Part shown: piece by piece, positions 17,680 through 26,122 of the stretch
Position numbering within the stretch: position 1 is the stretch's first letter
Layout: each line of letters starts with the position of its first letter
Source of the DNA: Streptomyces sp. R28
Lineage (GTDB): Bacteria; Actinomycetota; Actinomycetes; Streptomycetales; Streptomycetaceae
Assembly: GCF_041052385.1 (NCBI RefSeq)
Contig: NZ_CP163439.1
Coordinates: 4,825,001-4,889,000, forward strand
Length of the DNA: 64,000 nt
Direction: 5' to 3'
Notes under the pieces: generated by a model
Databases searched by the model: none
What the model was told of the DNA's origin: nothing
The model's input: the letters and a program-made list of their open reading frames with translations, nothing else
Made by a program: the position numbers and the translations under genes

Positions 17680-17719
17680 CCCGAGTGATCAGGGAGCCTG
17701 TTGGCTCGCATGATCAGAT
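17680..17719 (-). promoter_or_regulatory. Shared upstream element, second occurrence
   Basis: Partner of 15581-15620. Conserved cores are CCCGAGTGATC, CCTGTTGG and TGATCAGAT. It lies about 80 bases upstream of the copy 3 start. Confidence 0.55.
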
Positions 17720-17836
17720 CCACGACACAAGTGAAAGGTTGTACGACTCCTGAATAATTTGTGCGAGAAATTTCAAGATCAGTCCCGGAAGGTGAGGCTG
17801 ACGCAGGAGCACGCCGGGCGTCTCCGGGAAATCGAG

Positions 17837-17876
17837 GCGGACTGACGAAACGAACAGCGGACTGACGAAACGAACA
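17837..17876. repeat. 20-bp perfect tandem duplication
   Basis: GCGGACTGACGAAACGAACA is repeated exactly (17837-17856 and 17857-17876), 30 bases beyond the stop of the sacsin-type gene. Confidence 0.9.
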
Positions 17877-17905
17877 GGGGCCGCCCGAGGGGACGACCCC
17901 GTGGC

Positions 17906-20900
17906 TCAGTCGAACCAGCGGTCGCGGGCCAGTTCCGCCGTCCTGGACGGGTCCTCCAGCAGGGCGGCGACCTCGAACCGCCGCGGCCACTGCCCCGCCG
18001 CCCATGCGAGCCCCGCCGCGACACCCTCCAGGGTGGACGCGTGCAGCACCCCGTCATCGGTGAGCCGCCAGTCGATCTCCACGCCGTCCACGACGAGTTC
18101 CTCGTGTTCGACGTACGACTGCGGGGTCCGCGCGCCGAGCAGCACCCGCACCGGCTCCGGTACGTCATGCTCGGCGCCCTCGCTCGTCACCTCCCCGGTG
18201 ACGGACTCGCTCAGCCGCCGCACCTGGAACAGCTCGGCCAACTCGGCGGCTCGCGACGGCCGTACGGGAAGCAGCGGCACACCCTCCGTGAACGGCAGCA
18301 GGTCCGGCGAGTCCACGACCACCGCGTCGGCCGCGTCCACCACCTCGACCCGCCCGTCGACCACGGCCCGCACCTCGTCCGGCAGGGTCACCTGCTCGGG
18401 GTCCAGGTCGGCCAAGGCGCTGTACAGGGCGTGCAGTTGGGGCGAGGTGACGGGACGATCCGGGTCGGCGAGCCGGTCGAGCAGCTCGGCGGCGCCGCCC
18501 GGCTCCTCCAGCAGCGCGGCGACGGATGTCCGCACGCCCAGCGCCCGCAGCACCTGCTCGTCCTCGAAGCCGGTCGCGTCCGCCTCGTCGTACAGGCCGC
18601 GCAGGAGCGGATCACCGCCTGAGGCCAGCAGGCCCGCCGGGCGGCGGCCGTCCAGCACCGGGTTGCCCCGCAGCCACCAGGCCGTGTACGGCCGTACGAC
18701 CTCATGCGTGCCGTCGGGCAGCAGGATCCGCACCTGCTGGGTCAGCGCGTCCCGCAGGGGCGGCTGGGCCAGCAGCGCGAGGGCCTGCGGCCACTTGTCG
18801 TCGTCCACCAGATCCAGGTCGCGTACGGCGATCAGCTCGGTGGCGACGGGCGGTACGGGCGTGTCCGGGAAGCGGTCGAGGATGTCCTCGCTCCACACGT
18901 CCACGGCGTCCAGCAGGCCGGCGTCGTCGGGCTCGGCGAAGTCGCCTTCGCGCGGCTCCAGTTCGTCGGGGTCGAGGACGACGTCCGTGGCCCGCACGAG
19001 GGCGAAGTTGGCGAGGACGCCACAGGCGGCGAGCGGCTGCTCGCCCCACTTCTCGGCCAGCTCGGCGTCGACGGTGGCGAGTTCGTCCTCCCGCATGACC
19101 TGGGCGAAGGGGCTGCCGGGGAGGACGAGTTCACCGGCGGGCGCCAACTCCCCCTCCTCGTCGGGCAGCGCGAGAGCACCGAGCCACGGCTCGTCACCGG
19201 GCTCCAGGCCCGCGTCCCGCACGAGCGCGAGCACGGTGTCGGCCAGTTCCTCGGCGTCCGGAGCGTCCTCCTCCCAGCTCATCCCGCCGTCGTCGTCCAG
19301 GGAGGCGGCGACGGCGGCACGCACCTGGGGCGTGGTCAGGACCGCCCGGGGCGTGGCCGGCAGGGCACCGAGCTTCTCCAGGAGGGGGTGGGCGGCGTCC
19401 GGGTGGGCGACCTTGAGGCCGAGGCGGGCGAGGATCTCGGGGTCGATGGAGGCGCCGTCGGAGGTGGGGAGCAGGACCTGCCGGGGCCCGATGGTGGTGC
19501 GCCCGTCGGCCAGCGGCACCGGCAGCCCGGACAGCCGGTCCGGGTCGACCCCGGCGAGGCTGTCGTAGAGCCGCCGCCACCAGCCCGGCGCCTTCTCCAG
19601 TCCGGCGAGCCGGTCGATGGCATCGGTGAGCGGGACGCGGGCGACACCCAGGGTCCGCAGCTCCACGCGCCGTTCGAGCCCGGCGGGCAGGAGGGTGGGC
19701 AGCACCTCGGCCAGCACCCGCACGGTGTCGGCACCGGCGCCCTCGACGACCTCGGCGTCCCGCGGCCGGAGCGACTCGGGCAGCTCCGGTTCCAGTTCGT
19801 GCGGCTCGACGGCCGGCGGGAGGGAGGCCGGGTGGGCGGGCGGCAGGAACCCGGTCCGGGGCAGCCGCTCCAGGATCGCCTGACGCAGGGCGCCGTCCAG
19901 TTCGCCCTTGCCGAGCGGCCCGGGCACGAGGCCGATGATGCCCTCGCTCACCGGGCGCCAGTCGGCGAGCAGTTCGGCGTACGCGTCCGCCGCGCGCTGC
20001 ACGAGGAAGTCGGTCAGCGGGCCGGGGGCGGCGTGGCGGCGGGTGGTGTCGAGGGGGAAGGAGGCGATGAGGAGGGCCGGGACGCCGAGGGGTTCGTCGC
20101 TGGGCGTGGGCGCGTGCAGGACGAGGGCGGTGCGGGGCCGGGCAGGGGTGCTGTCGGCGGCGTTGACGGGGACGGCCCAGGTGAGGGACCAGTGGGGCCG
20201 CAGCCGCTCCTCCACGGGGCGGTCGGCGAGGAGGTCGGGGGTGAGCGGGCCGTGGGCGGCGGACGTGCGCCAGTGGGTGACGCCGTTGCCGGAGTCCTCC
20301 ACGACCGTGAAGGGGCCGTCGACACTGCGGCGCAGCGTGCGCGGCTCGGCGTCGCCGACCTCGACCACGACCTCCTCCAGGCCGGGCAGGGCGAGCAGCA
20401 GCGCGTCGTCGACGGCGTGCAGCAGCCGCTCGGCGAGATCGGCGGCGGCGGTGTCGCGCAGGGGGAGGATGACGGCGGTGTCGTACGGATCCGGGGCGGT
20501 CCCCTCGGCGGCGAACGGCAGCCGCAGGAGCGGCACATGCCCGTCCCGGCGCCGGATCTCGTCCCCGAGCCCCGGGCTGTGCCGCGCGGTCTCCCGGGCC
20601 AGCTCCCGGGCCTCGGCGAGAGACCACCGGATGCCGCCGTGCCGCCCGACGACGGCGGGCTCGTCGGTGACGGCGATGACGGCGGCGAAGCCGACCCCGA
20701 AGCGGCCGACGGCGCTGGCGCTCTGCTGCGTGTCCCGCTTGGCGGAGGCCCGAAGGGTGGACAGCGACTCGACGCCGGCCGCGTCCAGCGGGGCGCCGGT
20801 GTTGGCGGCGACGAGCACGCCGTCGCGAAGGGTGAGCCGCAGCCTTCCGGGCACCCCCGCCCGCGCGGCGGCGTCGGCGGCGTTCTGAGCAAGCTCGACG

Positions 20901-21064
20901 ACGAGCCGGTCCCGGTACCCGCCGAGGACGAGATCCTCCTCGGCGTTGGCGTCCTCGCGGAAACGAGCGGGGCTGGTGGCCCAGGCGTCCAGCACGCCGC
21001 GGCGCAGACGGGCCGTACCGAAGGGGTCGGCACCTTCGGCTGCGGGCCGCACGAACTTGCTCAC
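17906..21064 (-). CDS. Large protein with sacsin-type (Hsp90-like) N-terminal ATPase domain
   Basis: 1052 residues from GTG 21064, which has GGAGAG five bases upstream. The N-terminal 200 residues carry the GHKL/Hsp90-like ATP site: VVELAQNAADAA (N box), DGVLVAANTGAPL (G1-like), and SASAVGRFGVGFAAVI (G2-like lid). The remaining 800 residues are helical, acidic and not recognisable. Actinobacterial sacsin-N-domain proteins of this size are conserved but uncharacterised; chaperone-like or surveillance roles are speculation. It is divergent from the toxin locus, with the start codons 339 bp apart. Confidence 0.85.
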   Translation of the reverse strand: MSKFVRPAAEGADPFGTARLRRGVLDAWATSPARFREDANAEEDLVLGGYRDRLVVELAQNAADAAARAGVPGRLRLTLRDGVLVAANTGAPLDAAGVESLSTLRASAKRDTQQSASAVGRFGVGFAAVIAVTDEPAVVGRHGGIRWSLAEARELARETARHSPGLGDEIRRRDGHVPLLRLPFAAEGTAPDPYDTAVILPLRDTAAADLAERLLHAVDDALLLALPGLEEVVVEVGDAEPRTLRRSVDGPFTVVEDSGNGVTHWRTSAAHGPLTPDLLADRPVEERLRPHWSLTWAVPVNAADSTPARPRTALVLHAPTPSDEPLGVPALLIASFPLDTTRRHAAPGPLTDFLVQRAADAYAELLADWRPVSEGIIGLVPGPLGKGELDGALRQAILERLPRTGFLPPAHPASLPPAVEPHELEPELPESLRPRDAEVVEGAGADTVRVLAEVLPTLLPAGLERRVELRTLGVARVPLTDAIDRLAGLEKAPGWWRRLYDSLAGVDPDRLSGLPVPLADGRTTIGPRQVLLPTSDGASIDPEILARLGLKVAHPDAAHPLLEKLGALPATPRAVLTTPQVRAAVAASLDDDGGMSWEEDAPDAEELADTVLALVRDAGLEPGDEPWLGALALPDEEGELAPAGELVLPGSPFAQVMREDELATVDAELAEKWGEQPLAACGVLANFALVRATDVVLDPDELEPREGDFAEPDDAGLLDAVDVWSEDILDRFPDTPVPPVATELIAVRDLDLVDDDKWPQALALLAQPPLRDALTQQVRILLPDGTHEVVRPYTAWWLRGNPVLDGRRPAGLLASGGDPLLRGLYDEADATGFEDEQVLRALGVRTSVAALLEEPGGAAELLDRLADPDRPVTSPQLHALYSALADLDPEQVTLPDEVRAVVDGRVEVVDAADAVVVDSPDLLPFTEGVPLLPVRPSRAAELAELFQVRRLSESVTGEVTSEGAEHDVPEPVRVLLGARTPQSYVEHEELVVDGVEIDWRLTDDGVLHASTLEGVAAGLAWAAGQWPRRFEVAALLEDPSRTAELARDRWFD

Positions 21065-21403
21065 GTTGACTCTCCTCATCGGCGTGATGATGAAGGTACC
21101 GCCCATGCGAGGCGCATGCGCTGCCCGCCCGCTCCGCTCCCGACGCGCTTTCCGCCGCCTCCCGCGGGGGACCGGGAGCGCGGGCCGGATCCGGAGGCCT
21201 TGCGCGGCGTGCACCAGCTGATATACCGGCCGCCACCGGCAGGTGATCGCTGCCGGTGGCCTGCGGGATCCGCATCACCGTGAACTACCCGCGACAGACG
21301 ACGCAGCCGTCTCACAACTCCCTTGCCGCACCGCCGGTTGACTGCCTAGCATCGCGTTCACTATCGCGAATCGAATGTTGTTCCGGTGCATCGGGGGCCT
21401 GGC
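21065..21403. other. Divergent intergenic region upstream of the toxin locus
   Basis: 339 bp without a supported gene. It must contain promoters for the sacsin-type gene and the PrsW-toxin gene, and includes the hairpin at 21232-21260. Confidence 0.6.
21232..21260. promoter_or_regulatory. Strong 11-bp hairpin
   Basis: GCCACCGGCAG and CTGCCGGTGGC are perfect inverted arms around a 7-base loop (GTGATCG). No U-run follows. Given its place between two divergent genes it is more likely an operator or mRNA leader structure than a terminator. Confidence 0.5.
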
Positions 21404-23530
21404 GTGACGTTGGTGATGGCGGTGGCGGCCGTCTGGGGCGTGCTGCAACTGTTCGCCCTTTCCTGGCCGACTCGTTCGGTGCGCCTGTCGACCGTGCTGC
21501 TGGCGTTCGCGTTGGGCGTGTACGGGTGCGGTGTGGCGACGGCGTTGATCCAGCTCGCCTACACCCGCGTCTACGCGGAGCAGTCCGGTCAGTCGCTGGT
21601 GACGGTGGTGGACACCACCAGCTACACGGTGGCTCCCTGGGTGGAGGAATTACTCAAGGTCGCCCCGTTGCTGCTCGCGGGGTTGAGTCTGCGGGTGCGC
21701 CGGCAGTGGGGCCTGACCGACTTCGTGGTGGTGGGTGCGGCGCTGGGGGCGGGGTTCGGGCTGCTGGAGGCGGTTCTCCGCTTCGGCCTCGACGCCGACC
21801 GGGCGATCGTCCGCGGTGAGGGCTGGATCGTCCCCGACAGCCTGTCCCCGCCCTATGTGCCGGGCCTGGGGCAGGTGTTGACGTCCTGGCTCCCTGCGCC
21901 GTTCAGCCAACTGGACCTGGGCGGACCCGCGGTCACGGAAACGTTCACGCACCTGGTGTTCACGGCCGTGGCCGGCTTCGGGGTCGGGCTGCTGTGGCGC
22001 ACGAGCGGTTGGGTGCGCCTGTTGTCCGTCCTCCCGATCGCGGCCGCCGCTGTGCATCACACGGTGAACAACTACGCGGTACAGGAACACGCCGACGGGG
22101 CCACGGAGTGGCTGGACTCTCTGGACGGTATGGCATGGGCAGCGCCCCTCGTGTGCCTGGCCATCGCCATGGCGGTCGACCTACGCCAACTCCACCGAGG
22201 CAAGCGCACCGTGCCCGGCGTACAACTCGCGTCCGAACGCGCCGACGGCGACAGCCTGGGCGCACTGCTGCGCTACGCGGCCTGGCGTCTGCCATGGAGC
22301 CTGCTGCTGGTCCTGCGCTACGTCAGGCTGCGACGCTCCTTGCTGTACGCCGCCGCGTCGGCGCCACCCGAGGCCACCGGGGAACTTCGCCAGGTCGTCG
22401 CGGGGATCACGGCCCGGATGGACGCGTCCGACAACCAGCGCGCCTGGCAGGCACTGAACATCCGCGCCTGGCTGAAGGCGACCCGGGCTGCCCGCCGTTC
22501 CAGGGAGCGATGGCTCCTGCTGATCCCGTGCGTGCTGATGCTCCCCGCGCTGCTGTTCCTGGGCGTCGGCTCGTTCACCTCCACCGCGGGCCTCCAGGAG
22601 TTCTTCAGTACCGGTGCGGGACCGAAGATCCTCATGGGCTTCGGCATAGCCGCCCTGGCCTGGATCGTCTACCAGCTCACGGTCCTGCTCCGCAGTTGGC
22701 GACTGGCGTCGGCGCAGCCGATGGGTGAAGTACTGGCGGCCCACCGCTTCCGTCTCGGAACCGCGCTGGGGTCGGCGACCACCGGCGTATTCCTCCTGTG
22801 GCGCGGGCTCGGCGACGCGGGCCCCGACGGCAGGGCCATCCGCACGCTCCACCTCCTCGACGCCCTGAACACCTTCCTGGTCTACCTCGGCTTCGCCCTC
22901 CTCCTTCTCTCCCTGCTCGCCCTGTTCCCTCCTGGAGGCCTCGCGCTGGCCGGGGGTGGCGCGGTCGGCGCACTCACGGCCGAAGCGGCGCTCAGTGCCG
23001 GCGTCCTCGGCACGGCCGGGCTCGTCCTCATGGGGCTGGGTGCCTCGAATGGGTCCGGCAGGGACTACAACGCGTGGCCGAGGAACAAACGCAAGGGGCG
23101 TCAAAAGCCCGAGCACCGGGCTGATGTCCGTGGCGACGAGGGCAAGAGCCTTGGCGGTAAGAGCAAGGGTCACACCATCGACAAGCACGTCGACAAGACC
23201 ATTAGCGGCATGCGCAGGCGCCTGCGTGAGAACCCTGAGCTTGAGGCGGACTCACGCTACGTTGACGTCGATGCGGCACAAAGCTTCACCGACAAGACTC
23301 TGACCATCATTCGAAACCAACGGAAGATATCTGCTTGGATGGCCAACGGCGCGAAAGGAACATTGCGACTAGAAGCCAGGTTTGACGAACCCACAGGACT
23401 CCACCTCACTCGGTACGACTTCACTCACGGACGGCCAACGCAGTGGGTGAACCGTGTTCGTGTAGTTCTCAAGGCCGACCCGTCGTCGCCATCCGGATAC
23501 CGAGTCCTCACTTCGTTCCCTCAACCCTGA
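21404..23530 (+). CDS. Polymorphic toxin: PrsW-like membrane peptidase fused to C-terminal RNase A-like domain
   Basis: 708 residues from GTG 21404 (GGGGG upstream; GTG 21386 and ATG 21416 are alternatives). Residues 1-250 are multi-pass with PrsW-type motifs: EELLK (Glu81, Glu82, Lys85), FGLLE (Phe118, Glu122), His183, and HTVNN (His219, Asn223). More membrane segments follow near 370-390, 409-430, 449-467 and 484-508, then a Gly/Ala-rich hydrophobic stretch (about 510-546) and a basic linker. Residues 589-708 match the bacterial CdiA-CT RNase A pattern: GHTIDKHVDKT, ASFTD-like QSFTDK, VVLKAD, and the ending VLTSFP. The presumed nucleophiles are His590 or His595 and Thr703; a Tyr often seen near the end is Phe705. 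The next gene encodes the immunity protein. Inference: a tRNA or RNA-cleaving effector delivered or released by the PrsW part. Confidence 0.78.
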   Translation: MTLVMAVAAVWGVLQLFALSWPTRSVRLSTVLLAFALGVYGCGVATALIQLAYTRVYAEQSGQSLVTVVDTTSYTVAPWVEELLKVAPLLLAGLSLRVRRQWGLTDFVVVGAALGAGFGLLEAVLRFGLDADRAIVRGEGWIVPDSLSPPYVPGLGQVLTSWLPAPFSQLDLGGPAVTETFTHLVFTAVAGFGVGLLWRTSGWVRLLSVLPIAAAAVHHTVNNYAVQEHADGATEWLDSLDGMAWAAPLVCLAIAMAVDLRQLHRGKRTVPGVQLASERADGDSLGALLRYAAWRLPWSLLLVLRYVRLRRSLLYAAASAPPEATGELRQVVAGITARMDASDNQRAWQALNIRAWLKATRAARRSRERWLLLIPCVLMLPALLFLGVGSFTSTAGLQEFFSTGAGPKILMGFGIAALAWIVYQLTVLLRSWRLASAQPMGEVLAAHRFRLGTALGSATTGVFLLWRGLGDAGPDGRAIRTLHLLDALNTFLVYLGFALLLLSLLALFPPGGLALAGGGAVGALTAEAALSAGVLGTAGLVLMGLGASNGSGRDYNAWPRNKRKGRQKPEHRADVRGDEGKSLGGKSKGHTIDKHVDKTISGMRRRLRENPELEADSRYVDVDAAQSFTDKTLTIIRNQRKISAWMANGAKGTLRLEARFDEPTGLHLTRYDFTHGRPTQWVNRVRVVLKADPSSPSGYRVLTSFPQP

Positions 23531-23552
23531 AAACCCGTTCTTGGAGCAAGCG

Positions 23553-24227
23553 ATGAGTCAGGCAATCCCCCCTTGGCCGCGATTCTACGAACTCAGCGAG
23601 CTGCTAGAGGCCTACGCGAACACCGGCTTCACCTTCACCGACACTGCCGAGGCCCCTGGTCCTGGTCTGGCCTCATATCTCAGAATCGCCACCCGGGATC
23701 CTGCACGCGCCTCAACGGCCGTCCAGCAAATTGACGACCTACTCTCCGTCGGACTCTTCTCCGAAGAGATCGCGGATGATGTAGAGGGCCTGCAGCAAAT
23801 CCGCCCTCCGATGGGCACGAGCGTGGAAGACTGCCTGCGTATCGCCAGGGACCACCTCAATCGGTTCCTGGAGGACCCGTCACGGGTTCCCCAGATGAAC
23901 CCACAGAACGCTTGGGAATGGAACGAGCGATTCCCCCAGCTGAGCCAGTTCCTCGGCGCCTACTTGCACCGGAATTACTCAGAGTTCTATGCCTCTCCCG
24001 AGGCTGCTATCGATGACTACGTCAGCGAAGTTGAGCCGGAAGACCGCACGCAGGCAGCACAGGAGATCACGGAGCTTCTCACGATGGTGACCTCGGATGA
24101 GGAACTCCACACGGCAACGACGGCGTTGGGGCTCGACCTTCTGCCACCGGATGGGATGTCACTCCGCCAGTGGCTGGAGCTGATGCGCCAGAAGGTAACT
24201 GCCGGGGATCAGCCCTCGGAAGCGTAA
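23553..24227 (+). CDS. Two-domain CdiI-type immunity protein
   Basis: 224 residues starting at ATG 23553 with GGAG six bases upstream, 22 bp after the toxin stop. It contains two copies of the same fold. Residues about 10-110 run FYELSELLEAYA to GTSVEDCLRIARDHL; residues about 125-218 run FPQLSQFLGAYLHRNYSEFY to GMSLRQWLELMRQKV. The second copy fits the contact-dependent inhibition immunity (CdiI_2-like) pattern with EAAIDDYVSEV. It should bind and block the RNase domain. Base composition is clearly lower in GC than the flanks. The 3' end overlaps the DUF397 gene by 19 bp. Confidence 0.78.
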   Translation: MSQAIPPWPRFYELSELLEAYANTGFTFTDTAEAPGPGLASYLRIATRDPARASTAVQQIDDLLSVGLFSEEIADDVEGLQQIRPPMGTSVEDCLRIARDHLNRFLEDPSRVPQMNPQNAWEWNERFPQLSQFLGAYLHRNYSEFYASPEAAIDDYVSEVEPEDRTQAAQEITELLTMVTSDEELHTATTALGLDLLPPDGMSLRQWLELMRQKVTAGDQPSEA

Positions 24228-24421
24228 GTGACGAAAGCAGCCCAAGCCTGCGTCGCGAGGGCGAGTCGCGGGCCGGCGTCGCGGTGCTTGGAGTCGCGGA
24301 CGTGGACGGTGCGGGGCGCTATCGCGATCTCGACGCAGGAGTCACCCTCGCTGCTGCTGCTGTAGCTGCTCTTGAACCACGTCAGCTCGGAGGCGTTCCC
24401 GGCCGAGGCGTTGCGGATCAT
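24209..24421 (-). CDS. DUF397 protein
   Basis: 70 residues with the diagnostic LTWFKSSYSSSSEGDSCVEI, then VHVRDSK and AWAAFVTYA. DUF397 proteins partner with Scr1-type XRE regulators in Streptomyces and are thought to act as small modulators of them. Its ATG overlaps the stop of the upstream XRE gene (ATGA), showing tight coupling. Confidence 0.9.
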   Translation of the reverse strand: MIRNASAGNASELTWFKSSYSSSSEGDSCVEIAIAPRTVHVRDSKHRDAGPRLALATQAWAAFVTYASEG

Positions 24422-25293
24422 GTTTCCCCCAGCAGTTGCTCGATGAAGGCCGTCGACTCACGTGGTGTGAGAGCCTGCGCCCGGATGATGCCATACCGCA
24501 GTTCAAGGATACGGAGCTGCTTGGGCTCGGTGACCGGGCGGCCGTTGGCCACGGCCGGAGAACGCCCCACGGCCGAGCCGTCCTCGAACTTCAGCACCTC
24601 GATACCACCGGCCAGCCCGGCGTGCTCCTCGCGATCCATCGGCATCACCTGAAGCTCGACGTTGCGCAACTTCCCCACCTCCAGCAGATGTTCGAGCTGG
24701 CGACGCAACGCCACCCCGCCTCCGAGCGGACGCCGCAGCGTCCACTCCTCCAAGACGAAGCTGAGTTCAGGCGCGGGGTCCCGCTCGAACACGGCCTTGC
24801 GGGCCACGCGCGCCGCGATGAACCGCTCCACCTCGTCCTCGGTATACGCGGGGCGCCGCATCAGGAGAAGCCCACGTGCGTACTCCGGCGTCTGCAACAG
24901 ACCGTGGACGTTCAGCGGATCGTAGAGCTGGAGCTCGACCGCCTTGGCCTCCATCTCCCCCAGCGCCCGAACCTTCTTCGGATACCGGACCTTCTTCACG
25001 TCCTCCCAAGCCGCCGCGATGAGCCCACCCGCCCCCAACACCTCGTCGGCCTTGTCCAGGTACTCCTGCCGAGGAATCCGCTTCCCACCCTCGATCTTGT
25101 AGACCAAGTCCTCGCCATACCCGACCGCCGCCCCGAACTCGGCGGCCCGCATCCCCACCGCCTCCCGCCGCAGCTTCAGCTGTCGCCCGACGGTCGCGAT
25201 CACCGCCACGCCCCACTCGTCGTCCGGATCCACCTCCCACCCCGGCTCATCCGCCTCCGTCTTGAGCCGTCCCGCATCCACCTCAACCGACAT
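24418..25293 (-). CDS. XRE-family regulator with Scr1/DUF5753 C-terminal domain
   Basis: 291 residues. The N-terminal HTH spans about 35-90 (VGRQLKLRREAVGMRAAEFG, YGEDLVYKIEGGKRIP). The C-terminal DUF5753 domain carries LQLYDPLNVHGLLQTPEYARG, then RQLEHLLEVGKLRNVELQVM. It forms with the DUF397 gene and the divergent ATP-binding gene the classic triad seen at whiJ and abaA-like loci, which influence development and antibiotic production. ATG 25293 has GGAGGG upstream. It probably binds its own promoter. Confidence 0.9.
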   Translation of the reverse strand: MSVEVDAGRLKTEADEPGWEVDPDDEWGVAVIATVGRQLKLRREAVGMRAAEFGAAVGYGEDLVYKIEGGKRIPRQEYLDKADEVLGAGGLIAAAWEDVKKVRYPKKVRALGEMEAKAVELQLYDPLNVHGLLQTPEYARGLLLMRRPAYTEDEVERFIAARVARKAVFERDPAPELSFVLEEWTLRRPLGGGVALRRQLEHLLEVGKLRNVELQVMPMDREEHAGLAGGIEVLKFEDGSAVGRSPAVANGRPVTEPKQLRILELRYGIIRAQALTPRESTAFIEQLLGET

Positions 25294-25410
25294 CCCGTAC
25301 CCCTCCGTCGTACCGCCGCAGTGCAGCAGCGCCCTACCCGCACGCCCGTCCCGACAGCCCGGACACGACCGGACAAGCTCCGGACAGTCACCGTACGCAC
25401 CCGCTGAGTC

Positions 25411-25422
25411 ACTGTTCACAGT
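25411..25422. promoter_or_regulatory. Short palindrome in XRE/ATPase divergent promoter
   Basis: ACTGT-TC-ACAGT, a perfect 5-bp-arm inverted repeat, is placed between the divergent XRE and ATP-binding genes. It is a candidate site for the Scr1-type regulator. Confidence 0.4.
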
Positions 25423-25448
25423 AAGCACGCACCGCAACTCTGAGTGAC

Positions 25449-25982
25449 GTGAATCAGAAATCCGCCGAACTCATCACCCCCATCCGCCGCTTCAGCCTGC
25501 AACTGTCCTCGACGCCACGTGGGGCCCGCCTGGCCCGCCTGCTCACGGCCGAGCAACTCCGCAGCTGGAACCTGCCATTGGACCCCACGGCGCACATCGT
25601 GGCGGAACTGGCGGCCAACGCCGTCACCCACGGCAGAGTCCCCGGACGGGACTTCCGGCTCCTCATTCACGTCGCCGGCGACACCGTCCGTATCGAGGTG
25701 ACCGACACGCGCGCCGACCGGCTACCGCGCACCGAACTCCCTACCCCCGAAGCGGAGTCGGGCCGAGGCCTGGTCATCGTCAATGCCCTGGCCGACCGCT
25801 GGGGCGTCACACCGGGGCTGCCGCCGCGCAAGACGGTCTGGGCCGAAGTGGACCTCGCACCGGAACCCGGAAGCCCGTGCGCCGGTGGCACGGGCGGTCA
25901 CCCACAAAGTAATCCAAGGGTGAAAGAACCCCACCAAACCCCACCCGCTCCTCCCGCAGCGCACGCTCACCCGCGAGGGTGA
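25449..25982 (+). CDS. ATP-binding protein of the RsbW/SpoIIAB anti-sigma kinase fold
   Basis: 177 residues. The GHKL ATP site is present: HIVAELAANAVTHG (N box with Glu and Asn), IEVTDTRADRLP (G1 Asp), ESGRGLVIVNALADRWG (G2). After about residue 140 the tail is Pro-rich and disordered. Such small HATPases accompany Scr1/DUF397 regulators in Streptomyces and may act as anti-sigma or signalling proteins. It starts at GTG 25449 with no strong ribosome site. Confidence 0.85.
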   Translation: MNQKSAELITPIRRFSLQLSSTPRGARLARLLTAEQLRSWNLPLDPTAHIVAELAANAVTHGRVPGRDFRLLIHVAGDTVRIEVTDTRADRLPRTELPTPEAESGRGLVIVNALADRWGVTPGLPPRKTVWAEVDLAPEPGSPCAGGTGGHPQSNPRVKEPHQTPPAPPAAHAHPRG

Positions 25983-26122
25983 ATATCACCAACTCAGCTG
26001 GATTTCGGGCAGGTTGTCTGACTTACGCTCAGCGCGACACAACCGCAGACATGCAACGGCCCTCGCCGGGACGGCAATCCCAGTGCGAGGGCCTGACCAC
26101 CAAGGAAGAAGAGCGCTTCCCG

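Larger units (their letters stand above)
17602..17905. other. Intergenic region between secreted triplet and sacsin-type gene
   Basis: 304 bp without a gene. It holds the upstream region of copy 3, including the shared element and an AT-rich stretch around 17745-17780, and a 20-bp tandem duplication close to the 3' end of the sacsin-type gene. Confidence 0.7.

Noticed and set aside
21232..21260. Intrinsic terminator between the sacsin-type and toxin genes
   Set aside because: The genes diverge here and no U-run follows the hairpin.
18704..21283. Very long plus-strand open frame opposite the sacsin-type gene
   Set aside because: It is the antisense shadow of a GC-rich gene: Gly/Arg-rich, no domain, no ribosome site.
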